Shown here piece after piece: positions 35,255 through 45,064 of a stretch of DNA of 64,000 bases; position 1 is the first letter of the stretch, and each line of letters starts with the position of its first letter. Under the pieces are notes generated by a model. That model had not been told where the DNA came from. It was given only the letters and a program-made list of their open reading frames with translations, and made no database searches. The translations under genes and the position numbers were made by a program. Source of the stretch: Candidatus Palauibacter polyketidifaciens (GTDB lineage: Bacteria > Gemmatimonadota > Gemmatimonadetes > Palauibacterales > Palauibacteraceae); NCBI RefSeq assembly GCF_947581785.1, contig NZ_CANPVO010000015.1, positions 276,133 to 340,132 of the forward strand, in the 5' to 3' direction.

Positions 35255-35407
35255 ATGAACGATCACTGGCTCTTCATCGGCGCCGGATACGGCATCACCT
35301 GGGCCGCCCTCTGCTGGTATCTCCTCCGCCTGCGGCGCCGTGAACGCATGGCGGCCGCTGCTTCGGACCGCGGCGGCGAGGGAGCCCGAGCGGGGGGTCC
35401 GGGGTAA
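35255..35407 (+). CDS. ccmD: Very short CcmD-like membrane protein
   Basis: 50 residues, ATG to TAA. MNDHWLFIGAGYGITWAALC followed by WYLLRLRRRERM: one membrane helix, then a run of Arg, the normal CcmD layout, with the conserved Y-G/A-x-T/W pattern before the helix end. It lies eight bases after ccmC, where CcmD belongs. CcmD is needed for release of holo-CcmE. The gene is short enough to be missed by automatic gene finders. Confidence 0.8.
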   Translation: MNDHWLFIGAGYGITWAALCWYLLRLRRRERMAAAASDRGGEGARAGGPG

Positions 35408-35566
35408 CAGCCGTCGGGAAAAGGTGCGGTTCGCTCCGATTTTCTCTATTATTTCAAGTTTGTATCAAGAGCGATCGGATCGAACCGTGGCGGGGCGGAG
35501 TTCCGGTTGGCCCACCCCGCGGCGATGGTTTTCGACAACCGACCCGGATCAGGATTCGGATTTCAT

Positions 35567-36457
35567 ATGGCGAAGACGGCTACCAGCCGACGCATGTTCT
35601 TCGACACGCACGCGCTCGATTCGTTCGACCAGTATCTGCAGGATGTCGAGCGCTATCCGCTCATCGAGAACCCGCAGATCGAGCGGGAGATCGCGCGCAA
35701 GGCGCGGGCCGGCGACCGCCACGCGGCGGAGCGCCTCGTCACGGCGAACCTGCGCTTCGTGATCTCGTACGTGAAGAAGTACCAGGGCCGGGGGCTCAAC
35801 CTGGCCGAACTTGTCTGCATCGGGAACGAGGGCCTGCTCAAGGCCGTCAAGAAGTTCGATCCCGACAAGGGCGTGAAGTTCATCTCCTACGCGGTGTGGT
35901 GGATTCGGCAGACGGTGCTGCAGGCGCTGGCCGAACAGACCCGCTCCGTGCGCATCCCGCTGAACCAGAACTCCAATCTCGTCAAGCTCTCCCGGACGGA
36001 GACGGCGCTCACGCAGAAGCTGGGGCGCTCGCCGACGGACCGTGAGATCGCCGAGGAGATGGAGGAGCCGGTGGAGACGGTGCGCGCGCTGCGGCGCGTG
36101 GCCTCGGCCGAACTCAGCCTCGACGCGCCGCTCGACAAGTCCGACCGCGACAGCGCGTCCTTCGGGGAGCGCTTCTCGGGGATGGACGACGCGGACATCG
36201 AGGAGGATGTCGAGGACCAGGCGCGCCGGGAGTTCCTCGAGAGGATGTTCGAGCGCTACCTCACGGAGCGGGAGCGGAAGATCCTCGTCCTCTACTACGG
36301 CCTCGACGACGGCGAGGAGATGACGCTGGAGGAGATCGGCTCGCTGCTCGGCGTGACCCGCGAGCGCATCCGGCAGATCCGGAACCGGGCCTTCGACAAG
36401 CTGCGCGCCTCGCCGGACGGAGAGGCGCTGGAAGGGTTCTGGCGCGCCACCGCCTGA
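35567..36457 (+). CDS. RpoD/SigA-family sigma-70 factor, short FCB-like form
   Basis: 296 residues from the ATG at 35567. No region 1.1; region 1.2 (DSFDQYLQDVERYPL), region 2 (ANLRFVISYVKKYQGRGLNLAELVCIGNEGLLKAVKKF and KFISYAVWWIRQTVLQALAEQ), region 3 and region 4 with the -35 reading helix (LGVTRERIRQIRNRAFDKLR). The KFISYAVWWIRQ-x-x-LQALAEQ wording is the one used by short primary sigmas in Bacteroidota and relatives. It could be the housekeeping factor or a group 2 paralogue. The 159 bases upstream are locally AT-rich (35437-35475) and probably hold its promoter. Confidence 0.9.
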   Translation: MAKTATSRRMFFDTHALDSFDQYLQDVERYPLIENPQIEREIARKARAGDRHAAERLVTANLRFVISYVKKYQGRGLNLAELVCIGNEGLLKAVKKFDPDKGVKFISYAVWWIRQTVLQALAEQTRSVRIPLNQNSNLVKLSRTETALTQKLGRSPTDREIAEEMEEPVETVRALRRVASAELSLDAPLDKSDRDSASFGERFSGMDDADIEEDVEDQARREFLERMFERYLTERERKILVLYYGLDDGEEMTLEEIGSLLGVTRERIRQIRNRAFDKLRASPDGEALEGFWRATA

Positions 36458-36497
36458 ACCCCCCCGGGGGGCCTACCAGCACGACAGGAGAGGTCCC

Positions 36498-37439
36498 ATG
36501 CGACGATCCCCGCCCGTCTCGCCCCTTTCGCTGGTCTTCCTCTTTTTTCTCGCTCCGGCGGCGGCCGCCCAGACGAACCCGCTGTGGACGCAGGAGAAGG
36601 TGAAGAATTACCTGCCCCACATGACCGTGCCGGAGGTGCGGGACTTTCTCACGCGCAGCGACATGGTCCTGATTCCGGTCGCCGCGCTGGAACAGCACGG
36701 CAACCACCTGCCGATCGGCACCGACTACCTGAACGGGGTCGAGCAGGCGAAGCTCGTGGCGCAGCGGGCGGACGTCCTCGTGGCTCCGATCCTCCTGCCG
36801 GGCCAGTCCCCGTATCACATGGGGTTCGAGGGGACGATCACACTGCCCTCCACGCTGATCCAGGAGGTCTACGTCGAGGCGGTGAAGAGCCTCATCGCGC
36901 ACGGCTTCAAGCGCTTCCTGATCATGAACGCGCACGGCGGGAACCGCGCGATCACGACGTTCATCGTGGACCGCATCAACCACGAGACGGCGGGGATCGC
37001 CGTGGATCTGGGAGCGGTGTCGGGGCCGTTCCGGGATCGGGAGCGGATGGCCTCCGTCCCGACGCCCCCGCCCGACGAACTCGACCGTCACGGCGGGACG
37101 CCCGAGACGTCGAGTTCGCTCTACCTCATGCCGACGCTGGTGGACCTCGACGCGGCGGTCCCCGCCGAGGTCACGATGCCGGCGCACCTGGAGGCGATGC
37201 TTCCCGACGTGCTGGCGGGCGATCCGACGGCGCTTGCGGTGTTCCTCGCCGAGGGACTCAAGGATGAGTCGACCGGGAAGGGGACATCGTCCGCGGAGAT
37301 GTCGTCCACGGGCGTGTGGGGCACGCGCCATCCGGCCGAAGCCTCGACGGAACGTGGCCGAATCGCGACCGAGACCTTCGTCGATGCCGCGGTCGCGTTC
37401 ATCGAACGCTGGAACGAACTCCGCCCCCCCGGTTCCTGA
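36498..37439 (+). CDS. Secreted creatininase-family amidohydrolase
   Basis: 313 residues with a signal peptide ending AAAAQ (about residue 25). Creatininase fold: metal ligands in ALEQHGNHLPIGTD (Glu65, His67, Asp76), NAHGGNRA, and DRHGGTPETS. Family members hydrolyse cyclic amides such as creatinine or formamides in riboflavin synthesis, but those are cytoplasmic; the exported form seen here is a distinct group of unknown substrate. Start follows AGGAGAGG. Confidence 0.88.
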   Translation: MRRSPPVSPLSLVFLFFLAPAAAAQTNPLWTQEKVKNYLPHMTVPEVRDFLTRSDMVLIPVAALEQHGNHLPIGTDYLNGVEQAKLVAQRADVLVAPILLPGQSPYHMGFEGTITLPSTLIQEVYVEAVKSLIAHGFKRFLIMNAHGGNRAITTFIVDRINHETAGIAVDLGAVSGPFRDRERMASVPTPPPDELDRHGGTPETSSSLYLMPTLVDLDAAVPAEVTMPAHLEAMLPDVLAGDPTALAVFLAEGLKDESTGKGTSSAEMSSTGVWGTRHPAEASTERGRIATETFVDAAVAFIERWNELRPPGS

Positions 37440-37454
37440 ACCGGCCCGGGCGGG

Positions 37455-37895
37455 TCAGCCCGGGCGGCGGAGCGCGCGGAAGTCGGGGAGGGTGAGGAGG
37501 AAGATGCCGAGGGTGATGACGGCGCTTCCCACGCACCAGCGGCAGATGGCGTGGATGACCCAGAGTTCGAGGGCCGTCAGGTAGATCGTGAAGGCTAGTC
37601 CGCCCAGGGCGAGCAAGGCCAGCACACGCGGGATCCAGCCGGCGGCGCCGATCCCGTCTCGGGTCCCCAGCATCGAGACGCCGAATACGGCCACGTACCA
37701 GCCCACGCCCCAGCCGGCCACGGGGAATCCGAGGAAGCGGGCCCAGCGCGACCCCTGCACGAGATCGCAGCTGCCGCCCGCGCCGCACGCGAGTTCGCCG
37801 TAGTAGCCGAGCGCGTAGAGGAAGAGGTAGGTGGAGAGGAAGAGACCGGCCAGCGCCAGGAGCGCGATCCCCCGGCGCCGGTTCAAGTCACTCAT
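37455..37895 (-). CDS. Vitamin K epoxide reductase (VKOR) family protein
   Basis: 146 residues, four membrane helices. Loop cysteines Cys37 and Cys43, and active CxxC (Cys118-Arg-Trp-Cys121) at the start of the last helix. It passes electrons from a disulfide-forming DsbA partner to quinone, replacing DsbB. The adjacent DsbA-like gene, three bases upstream, is clearly the partner. The quinone is not identified. Confidence 0.92.
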   Translation of the reverse strand: MSDLNRRRGIALLALAGLFLSTYLFLYALGYYGELACGAGGSCDLVQGSRWARFLGFPVAGWGVGWYVAVFGVSMLGTRDGIGAAGWIPRVLALLALGGLAFTIYLTALELWVIHAICRWCVGSAVITLGIFLLTLPDFRALRRPG

Positions 37896-37898
37896 GGG

Positions 37899-38663
37899 TT
37901 ACGGTGCTCCCTGTCCGCTGTCCGAAGGATCGTCCCCGGAGGAGAGCGCCTCGATCCGGGCCTGGATGAGGCTCTCGATGTGCGTGTAGGGTTCCACGCC
38001 CCCGAGGTCCACCGGCACGCCGTCGACGAAGAGCGTGGGCGTGGAGTTCACCCCGCGCGACACGCCGAACTGGTGGGACTTCGCGATATCCTCGAGGGGG
38101 CGGCGCTCGCGCATGCACGCGTTCCAGGCGTCTGCATCGACGCCGGCCTGAGTCGCGATCTCCGCGATGGCGTCGGCGGGGTCGGCGAGCTGATACCAGC
38201 GCGTCTGACGGGAGAGGATGAGGTCGTGCACCGGCCAGTACAGTCCCTGCTCACCCGCACAGCGGGCGGCCAGCGAGGCCGCGACGGAGTTGGGGAAACC
38301 GACCATGTAGTCGTACGAGATCCAGCGCACGGGAGCGTTCGCGGTCTCCACGTAGTTCTGGCGCAGCAGCTTGCCGGCGAAGCCCGCGAAGGTCGCGCAG
38401 TGGGGGCACGAAGGGTCGTAGAACTCCTCGATCGTGATCGGCGCCGACTCGGGCCCGATCGGTACGCCGGCTGACGCATCGGGCTCGGCCTCGGCCAGGA
38501 CCTCGAGAAGGTCCGGGTGTGTCGCGGGCGGACCCGAGCCGCCCTGTCCGCCGCCCACCAGGAGCCAGTACGCGCCGGCAGCCACGATGACGACCAGGGC
38601 GATCGGGAACCATCGGTTCTTGCGCGGGGGAGCGCTCTGCTGCTGTGCCATCTTCCTTGCCAT
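37899..38663 (-). CDS. Membrane-anchored DsbA-like thiol:disulfide oxidoreductase
   Basis: 254 residues from the ATG at 38663 with GGGAG nine bases before. One N-terminal membrane helix (about 19-37), then a thioredoxin fold with active CPHC (Cys86, Cys89) after EEFYDPS, a helical insertion with an extra Cys pair (ARCAGEQ, NACMRE), and the cis-proline in STPTLFVDG. It introduces disulfides into exported proteins and is reoxidised by the VKOR next door. The pilin PilA and the Cys-rich lipoproteins in this window are plausible clients. Confidence 0.92.
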   Translation of the reverse strand: MARKMAQQQSAPPRKNRWFPIALVVIVAAGAYWLLVGGGQGGSGPPATHPDLLEVLAEAEPDASAGVPIGPESAPITIEEFYDPSCPHCATFAGFAGKLLRQNYVETANAPVRWISYDYMVGFPNSVAASLAARCAGEQGLYWPVHDLILSRQTRWYQLADPADAIAEIATQAGVDADAWNACMRERRPLEDIAKSHQFGVSRGVNSTPTLFVDGVPVDLGGVEPYTHIESLIQARIEALSSGDDPSDSGQGAP

Positions 38664-38680
38664 CTGTCGAACTCCCTGTC

Positions 38681-40096
38681 CTAAATCAGGTCGCGGGCCA
38701 GCCAGGCCAGCGCTGCAGCGACGAAGAACGCCACTATCGCGAGAATCGCCCATCGACCCCGCTTCGACAAGCGTCGGGCTCGAAGGGCTGCCAGCGCCCG
38801 GAGGCCGGGGATCATGCGATCGGACCACAGAGCCCCGATTTCGACGAGCGCCGCGGCGGCCGCGGACACGTACGCGCGGTCGAGCTTCGTCACCTCGTCC
38901 TTCCAGGCCCGGATCGCCTCCTCGACGCTCGCTTCCTCCGCCTCCGGCGGGGCAAGATCGCGCGCGTGCAACTGCTGCAGGAGGAGCTGCTGCCGGGCCA
39001 GGGTGGCGTCGAACGCCGGGTTCAGGGCATCGATGTACTTTGACGTCGTCTCCCGCAAGACGGGTTCACCTGCGGCGGACAACGCCTTCTCGCCCTTGTC
39101 CCGGTCGAGACGCCTGGTCCTGACGATCCCCTGTACTTCGGCCGCGTACACTCGCACCAGCTCTTCCGTGACACCCCGAAACGCGGCGATCGCGTCCTGC
39201 CGCATCTGCTCCGCATCCATGGCCTGAACGGCGCCGACGACGGAGTCGGCTTCGAGCGCGGCGGAGCGCCGCAGCATGAGGGGCCCGAGCGCCATCTCGC
39301 CGAGCGTCCGGAAGTGGCGCTCGAAGTAGCGCCGATCGAAGCTCTCGCCGATCGAAGGGTCGATCCGCACGCGGTCGACCGCCGCCTCGCACACCTGCTG
39401 CAGCGTGTCCGCGCCCACAGAGAAATCGGGCAGTCGCGTCCGCACCGGGCGCGCGACTTGCCCCTTGTCGAACATCTCCAGGGCGTCGTCGGTGTCCGGA
39501 GGCTCCGGGACGGTGCCGGTGACCTCCAGGACGGCGCGAATTTCCTCCGGGAAGAGATAGCGAATCTCGAAGGACGCATCCCCCTTGGCGAGTTCGAGGA
39601 CGGGGCGACCGTCCCCATGAGCGTCGGCGGCGGCCTCGGCCGCGTGCTCGGTCGGCCAGCGCAGGGTGTACTCGTGCTCTTCGGCGAAGAGATGAAGCCC
39701 TCGCCTCGTAAACACCGCGAGGTAGAGTCCCTCCAGGGGCGCGTCGCCGATCCTCCCGGTGATCTCGGTGCCGGCGGTACACACGACGATGTCCGCGGCC
39801 AGTGGCCGGAGGAGGGACCGCCGGCCCGCCACGTCGCTGCCCCGTTCCACGCTGCGGGCGAAATCCTCCAGGTCTCCGCTCTCCCCGAAGAAGGCGACGG
39901 TTTCCTGCCGGGCGAAGACGAGAATGAGGCCGGCCCGCCTCGATACCCAGAAGACGGATGCGAGCGGGATCTGCCGGTCCTCGAAGTGGACCCCGGCCGG
40001 CGTGCAGACGACGGAGACCCGCGGCCGCACCGGCTCGCCCGCGAGGCGGATGTCGAATCGATAGGCCTTCGGGTCGCCTTCCGGGCTCCGGTTCAT
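38681..40096 (-). CDS. Tail-anchored protein of unknown function
   Basis: 471 residues from the ATG at 40096, overlapping the HAD gene stop as ATGA. Residues about 10-85 (YRFDIRLAGEPVRPRVSVVCTPAGVHF...ASVFWVSRRAGLILVFARQETVAFFG) and a second similar block at about 100-170 look like two PH-like beta-rich modules. The middle and end are helical and charged, and the last 22 residues are a single membrane helix (WAILAIVAFFVAAALAWLARDL), so it should face the cytoplasm as a tail anchor. No enzyme motif. Family unknown to me. Confidence 0.65.
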   Translation of the reverse strand: MNRSPEGDPKAYRFDIRLAGEPVRPRVSVVCTPAGVHFEDRQIPLASVFWVSRRAGLILVFARQETVAFFGESGDLEDFARSVERGSDVAGRRSLLRPLAADIVVCTAGTEITGRIGDAPLEGLYLAVFTRRGLHLFAEEHEYTLRWPTEHAAEAAADAHGDGRPVLELAKGDASFEIRYLFPEEIRAVLEVTGTVPEPPDTDDALEMFDKGQVARPVRTRLPDFSVGADTLQQVCEAAVDRVRIDPSIGESFDRRYFERHFRTLGEMALGPLMLRRSAALEADSVVGAVQAMDAEQMRQDAIAAFRGVTEELVRVYAAEVQGIVRTRRLDRDKGEKALSAAGEPVLRETTSKYIDALNPAFDATLARQQLLLQQLHARDLAPPEAEEASVEEAIRAWKDEVTKLDRAYVSAAAAALVEIGALWSDRMIPGLRALAALRARRLSKRGRWAILAIVAFFVAAALAWLARDLI

Positions 40097-40806
40097 GCGC
40101 CTGCCAGGGCCGACATCGCGCGGCCGGTGTCCCGGAGCGAAGGAAGGACCTGGTCGGCGCCGGCCCGGCGAAGGTCGTCCACGGAGAAGCGTCCGGTGGC
40201 GACGCCGAGCACGGACAGGTCGGAGCCGCGGGCACACTCGATGTCGTGCGGGGTGTCCCCGACGATCCAGGTGCGGCCGGGGCCGTACCGCGTTCCCGTA
40301 TGGCGGAAGGCCCGCTCGAGCGCGATGGGCGGCAGTCGGTTCCGATCCGCGTCGTCGCAGCCGAAGGCGCCGAACGGAAAACGGCGCCAGAGGCCGACCG
40401 CCGAGAGCTTGCCCTCGGCGCCGGCGACGATGTTGCCGGTCAGCAGGCCGAGCGCCGCTCCCTCCGCCTCGAGCGCATCGAGGATCTCGGGGACGCCCGG
40501 CGTCGGGCGCATCCGGTCGCGCCGCTCGTCGATCTCCTCTTCCAGACGCGCCGCGTACACGGGCCAGAGCCGGTCGAATCCCGGCGCGATCTCGTCCTCC
40601 GACAGGCCTTCGGCGCGTAGGAGCGTGCGCACGATCTGAGGGTCCGTCATCCCGTCGAAGGGGAGGTCGTCGATGGGTCCGGGCGTCCCGTACACTTCGA
40701 TCATCGCGCCCTCGATGGCCGAGCGGCCGACCCCTGCCGCGTGCACGAGCGTCCCGTCGATGTCGAACAGTACGAGCTTCGAGGCGCCGGCCCCGTTGGA
40801 GACCAT
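40093..40806 (-). CDS. HAD-superfamily phosphatase
   Basis: 237 residues. Motif I LFDIDGTLVHA, a cap domain, motif II LLTGN, and motif III/IV in WIVGDTPHDIECARG. This is the phosphoglycolate-phosphatase/beta-phosphoglucomutase-like subfamily; substrate not predictable. ATG shares a base with the dehydratase stop (TGATG) and its own stop overlaps the tail-anchored protein, so all three are coupled. Confidence 0.87.
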   Translation of the reverse strand: MVSNGAGASKLVLFDIDGTLVHAAGVGRSAIEGAMIEVYGTPGPIDDLPFDGMTDPQIVRTLLRAEGLSEDEIAPGFDRLWPVYAARLEEEIDERRDRMRPTPGVPEILDALEAEGAALGLLTGNIVAGAEGKLSAVGLWRRFPFGAFGCDDADRNRLPPIALERAFRHTGTRYGPGRTWIVGDTPHDIECARGSDLSVLGVATGRFSVDDLRRAGADQVLPSLRDTGRAMSALAGA

Positions 40807-41804
40807 CAACCGCCGATCCAGTCCGCGAAGAGCGCGGGCTCGATGTTGCCGCCGGAGAGGATCGCCACGGTCTCCCCCCGTGTCGCGGGCGTCACGGCGC
40901 GGCTGAGCAGCGCGGCCACGGTGGCCGCTCCGGAGGGCTCCACGACGAGCCGCAGGCCGAAGAGCCAGCGCACGGCGTCCCGGATCGCCTCGTCGTCGAC
41001 CGTGATGACGCGGTCCACCAGGTCGCGGCAGTGGGCGAAGGTGAGGTCGCCGGGGCGCACCGGCTTGAGGCCGTCGGCGACGGTGGATACGCGGTCGAGC
41101 GTGACGGGCGCGCCGTGCTCGAGCGAGCGCAGCATCGAGGCTGCCCCCGCCGGTTCGACGCCGATCACCTCGGCCTCCGGGCACCGGCGTCGCACGACGG
41201 CCGCGACGCCCGACAGCTGCCCGCCGCCGCCGACCGGAGCCAGCACCATCCCCGGTTCCCGGGAGCCGAGTTGCTCGATGACCTCGAGCGCCACGGTCCC
41301 CTGCCCCGCGATGATGTCCGGGTCGTCGAACGGCGGCACCATCGTCCCGCCGAACTCCCGCTGGATCTGCTCGGCGCGCGCCTTGCGCTCGGCCGACGTC
41401 GTGCCTTCGAGTTCGACTTCCGCTCCGAGGGCGATCGTCGCCTCCCGCTTCACGTCGGGCGCATCGACCGGCATCACGATCCGCGCCGGCACGCCGAACG
41501 CCCGGGCGGTCCACGCCACCGCCTGCGCGTGATTGCCGGACGAGTAGGTGAGGAGCCCGGCGGCCCGCTCCTCCGGCGAGAGCCGGCTCACGTAGTTGTA
41601 CGCGCCGCGCGCCTTGAAGGCGGAGACGCGCTGGAGGTTCTCGCACTTCAGCCACACGCCGTCCGGCGCATCGGTCGCGCCGCGCCCGCCCGCCCGAGGG
41701 AACGGGGCGGGGATCAGCGGCGTGCGCCGGACCGCTCCGCGGATCCGCCCGTGCGCGGCTTCGACGTCGGCGAGTGAAACGAGGATCGCGGTCGCGCCGG
41801 TCAC
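40806..41804 (-). CDS. PLP-dependent threonine/serine dehydratase
   Basis: 332 residues, fold-type II. PLP lysine in [14 protein letters not shown], Asn-containing [11 protein letters not shown], phosphate loop [10 protein letters not shown], and a terminal LSGGNIEP. It lacks the C-terminal ACT-like regulatory domain, so it is the short form: catabolic threonine dehydratase or serine racemase/dehydratase. The GTG overlaps the gyrA stop as GTGA. The window also has tdh/kbl for threonine breakdown. Confidence 0.88.
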   Translation of the reverse strand: MTGATAILVSLADVEAAHGRIRGAVRRTPLIPAPFPRAGGRGATDAPDGVWLKCENLQRVSAFKARGAYNYVSRLSPEERAAGLLTYSSGNHAQAVAWTARAFGVPARIVMPVDAPDVKREATIALGAEVELEGTTSAERKARAEQIQREFGGTMVPPFDDPDIIAGQGTVALEVIEQLGSREPGMVLAPVGGGGQLSGVAAVVRRRCPEAEVIGVEPAGAASMLRSLEHGAPVTLDRVSTVADGLKPVRPGDLTFAHCRDLVDRVITVDDEAIRDAVRWLFGLRLVVEPSGAATVAALLSRAVTPATRGETVAILSGGNIEPALFADWIGG

Positions 41805-44311
41805 TCGGCGTCCTCGACGTCACCGGCCTCGGCACCGTCAAGAGCATCGGCCTCGGCATCGTCGTCCACCGCCGGATCCGTTCCGATCGGATCGATCAGG
41901 CTCGCGACGTCCACGAGTTCGTCCCCCTCGTCGAGGGAAACGAGCCGCACCCCCATCGTATTGCGTCCGATAACGCGGATCCCCTCCGCCGGCTGCCGGT
42001 TGATGACGCCGTTGCGGGTCACGAACATCAACTCGTCGTCGTCCGTCACCTCCCGCACCGCCGCGACGAGACCCGACTTGTCCGTGGGCTTGAGGTTGAT
42101 GAGGCCCTTGCCGCCGCGCCTCTGGATCCGGTAGTCGTCGACGTCGCTCCGCTTCCCCATCCCGAGTTCCGTCGCGGTGAGGAGAGAACCGCCCCGCCGG
42201 GCGACCACGAGCCCGACGACGGTGTCATCATCCGAGAGTCGGATGCCGCGCACGCCCTGTGTCGCCCGCCCCATCTCCCGCGCGTCGCTCTCCGAGAACC
42301 GGATCGCCATCCCACGCCTCGTGGCGAGGATCACATCGTTCGAACCATCGCTCAGCTTGACGTCGATGAGGCGGTCGTCGTCGAGGATGTTGATGGCCCG
42401 CAGACCCCCGGCGTGCACGTTCCGGTATGCGGCAAGGCTCGTCCGCTTCACGAGTCCGTGCCGGCTCGCGAAGATGAGGAATCGGTCGTCGGAAAACTCC
42501 CGCACGCGCACGATGGAGGCGACCTCATCGCCCTTGTTCATCCGGAGCAGGTTCACGATCGGTTTGCCGCGGGCCGTGCGCCGCGCCAGGGGGATCTGGT
42601 ACACCTTGAGCCGGTACAGGCGGCCATCCCTCGTGAAGATGAGGAGGTAGTCGTGGGTCGAGGCGAGGAAGAGGTGCTCCACCCAGTCCTCTTCCTTCGT
42701 GCCCATGCCCGCGATCCCGCGCCCGCCGCGCCGCTGCGCCCGGTAGACCGCAGGCTCGATGCGCTTGATGTAGCCGGAGTGCGAGACGGTGATGACCATC
42801 CGCTCTTCGGCGATGAGGTCCTCGTCCGTGAGGTCCGAGGTGTCGGGCACGATCTCCGTCCGGCGCTCGTCCCCGAACTTGTCGACGAGGGCCGACAGCT
42901 CATCCCCGACGATCTCCATCCGCCGGTCGCGCGAGGCGAGGATGGTCTCGAGTTCCTGCCGGCGCGCGCGGACCTTCTCCAGCTCCTCCTCGAGTTTCTC
43001 GATTTCGAGACCCGTGAGGCGCGCGAGCCGCATGTTCAGGATGGCGTCGGCCTGGCGTTCGCTGAGATCGAAGGCCGACCGGAGTTCCGCGCCCGCGACC
43101 TCGGTCTCGGGGGAGGCGCGGATGATGCGGATGACCTCGTCGATGTGGTCGACGGCGACCTTGAGCCCCTCCAGGACGTGTTCCCGGTCCTTCGCCACGC
43201 CGTACTCGAAGCGCGTCCGCCGCTCGACGACCTCGTGCCGGTGCTCGAGGAAGTGCCCGAGCATCGTCTTGAGGTCCATCACCTGCGGCTCGCCGCCCAC
43301 GAGCGCGAGCATGATGACGCCGAACGTGGACTGGAGCTGCGTGCCCTTGAAGAGCTGGTTCAGGACGATCTGCGGCACCGCGTCGCGCTTCAGTTCGATG
43401 ACGACCCGGATCCCGTCGCGGTCGGACTCGTCGCGGAGGTCGGAGATGTCCGTGACCTTCTTGTCGCGCACGAGACCCGCGATCTGTTCGATGAGGCGGG
43501 TCTTGTTCACCATGAAGGGGATCTCGCGGACGATGATGCGGTCGCGACCGTCCCGTCCCTCCTCGATGTCGGCCTTCGCGCGCATTACGACGCGGCCGCG
43601 CCCCAGCCGGTAGGCTTCGCGGATTCCGGCCCCGCCGAAGATCGTGCCCCCGGTGGGGAAGTCGGGACCGCGGATGATTTCCATCAACTCGTCGAGCGTC
43701 GTGTCGGGCGCCTCGATCAGACGGTGACAGGCGGCGGCCACCTCGCGGAGGTTGTGCGGGGGGATGTTCGTGGCCATGCCCACCGCGATGCCGGACGAGC
43801 CGTTGACGAGAAGGTTGGGGAGCGCCGAGGGCAGAACGGTCGGCTCCTGCAGGCGGTCGTCGAAGTTCGGCGTGTGGTCGACCGTGTCCTTGTCGATATC
43901 ACCGAGCAGTTCGCTCGCGAACCCGTGGAGCCGGGCCTCGGTGTAGCGGTAGGCCGCGGCGGAGTCGCCGTCCACGGACCCGAAGTTTCCCTGCCCGTCG
44001 ACGAGCGGATAGCGGAGCGAAAACTCCTGCGCCATCCGGACGAGCGAATCGTAGACGGCCGAATCGCCGTGCGGGTGGTATTTCCCGATCACGTCGCCGA
44101 CGACGGTCGCGCTCTTTCTATAGGGTCGGGTCGGGCCGAGGCCGGCCTCGTGCATCGCGTACAGGATCCGCCGGTGGACCGGCTTCAGGCCGTCGCGAAC
44201 GTCGGGAAGGGCGCGCTGTACGATGACGCTCATCGAGTAGTCGATGAACGATTCGCGCATCTCTTCTTCGAGCGGTCTCTGCTCGACGCGTTCTATGCTC
44301 TCGGTGGTCAT
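41801..44311 (-). CDS. gyrA: DNA gyrase subunit A
   Basis: 836 residues from the ATG at 44311. Winged-helix/tower part with [20 protein letters not shown]; the quinolone-pocket residues are Ser84 and Asp88, the susceptible type. Catalytic Tyr123 in [10 protein letters not shown]. The C-terminal wrapping domain has the GyrA box QRRGGRG, confirming gyrase rather than topoisomerase IV, and a second box-like QRRGGKG. The tail is acidic ([17 protein letters not shown]), a feature that tunes supercoiling in other GyrA proteins. gyrB is not in the window. Confidence 0.97.
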   Translation of the reverse strand: MTTESIERVEQRPLEEEMRESFIDYSMSVIVQRALPDVRDGLKPVHRRILYAMHEAGLGPTRPYRKSATVVGDVIGKYHPHGDSAVYDSLVRMAQEFSLRYPLVDGQGNFGSVDGDSAAAYRYTEARLHGFASELLGDIDKDTVDHTPNFDDRLQEPTVLPSALPNLLVNGSSGIAVGMATNIPPHNLREVAAACHRLIEAPDTTLDELMEIIRGPDFPTGGTIFGGAGIREAYRLGRGRVVMRAKADIEEGRDGRDRIIVREIPFMVNKTRLIEQIAGLVRDKKVTDISDLRDESDRDGIRVVIELKRDAVPQIVLNQLFKGTQLQSTFGVIMLALVGGEPQVMDLKTMLGHFLEHRHEVVERRTRFEYGVAKDREHVLEGLKVAVDHIDEVIRIIRASPETEVAGAELRSAFDLSERQADAILNMRLARLTGLEIEKLEEELEKVRARRQELETILASRDRRMEIVGDELSALVDKFGDERRTEIVPDTSDLTDEDLIAEERMVITVSHSGYIKRIEPAVYRAQRRGGRGIAGMGTKEEDWVEHLFLASTHDYLLIFTRDGRLYRLKVYQIPLARRTARGKPIVNLLRMNKGDEVASIVRVREFSDDRFLIFASRHGLVKRTSLAAYRNVHAGGLRAINILDDDRLIDVKLSDGSNDVILATRRGMAIRFSESDAREMGRATQGVRGIRLSDDDTVVGLVVARRGGSLLTATELGMGKRSDVDDYRIQRRGGKGLINLKPTDKSGLVAAVREVTDDDELMFVTRNGVINRQPAEGIRVIGRNTMGVRLVSLDEGDELVDVASLIDPIGTDPAVDDDAEADALDGAEAGDVEDAE

Positions 44312-44438
44312 GGATTCCCGCTGGAACTGGCGTTTTCGAGATCTTCGAGGACGCGGCGGCCAATGGCAGCTCCGGGGGAGCCCGGCCACACTCGGTAAGA
44401 CCCTCTAATCTACCGGATTTCGGGGCATTTCGCGACTT

Positions 44439-45038
44439 TCAGAGACGCCACTCGACGCTGCCGGGACCCGCGTTCACGACCGGCGTGTGACCGGCCCGGG
44501 AGCGGACGCCCCAGGAGTCGTGGATGTGGCCGCAGACGACGAGGCGGGGACGGGTCCGTTCGATGGTTTCGAGGACGGCGGTGCTGCCCACGTGCCGACC
44601 CGACGCGGCGGTGTCCGCGTGGCCGAGCGGAGGGGAGTGGGACACGAGCACGGCACCCTCGGGGCACGGTGCGAGGAGGTTCCGGGCCTCGTCTTCCGTG
44701 AAGTCGTAGCTCCATGCGCCGAAGGGCGTCACCGGCACGCCGCCGCCGAGGCCGAAGAAGGGCATGCCACCGATCTCGACGCCCGTGCCGTGCAGGACAT
44801 GAGCCGCCGGCCAGCCGTCGCACGCGTTGGAGAGTTCCTCGGCGGACTCGCCGTTTCCGGGTACGAGGACGGTGGGAGTTTCGATCGCGGCCAGGACTTC
44901 GATGATCGTGCCCAGGCCACGGCGCTTCACCGCGAAATCGCCGGCACCGACGACCGCGTCGAAGTTGGCCGCCCGCTCGACGATCGACGCGGCGGCCGCG
45001 AGATCGGTGTGCAGGTCGCTGAACAGCAGCAGACGCAT
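44439..45038 (-). CDS. Calcineurin-like metallophosphoesterase
   Basis: 199 residues; GGAGAG lies eight bases before the ATG. Metal-site motifs: FSDLHTD, GAGDF, LVPGNGES (GNxE form), LVSHSPPLG and CGHIHDSWG. It resembles small YfcE/MPP-type phosphodiesterases. Substrate unknown. Divergent from the reductase gene with only 26 bases between the two starts, so their promoters must overlap. Confidence 0.85.
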   Translation of the reverse strand: MRLLLFSDLHTDLAAAASIVERAANFDAVVGAGDFAVKRRGLGTIIEVLAAIETPTVLVPGNGESAEELSNACDGWPAAHVLHGTGVEIGGMPFFGLGGGVPVTPFGAWSYDFTEDEARNLLAPCPEGAVLVSHSPPLGHADTAASGRHVGSTAVLETIERTRPRLVVCGHIHDSWGVRSRAGHTPVVNAGPGSVEWRL

Positions 45039-45058
45039 GGCGAGTCTCTCCGTAGTTT
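45030..45058 (+). promoter_or_regulatory. Candidate promoter of the reductase gene
   Basis: CAGACG, 17 bp spacer, TAGTTT; the ATG at 45065 lies where transcription should begin. The -35 box matches only in part and lies inside the start of the divergent gene. Confidence 0.35.
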
Positions 45059-45064
45059 GGGGGC

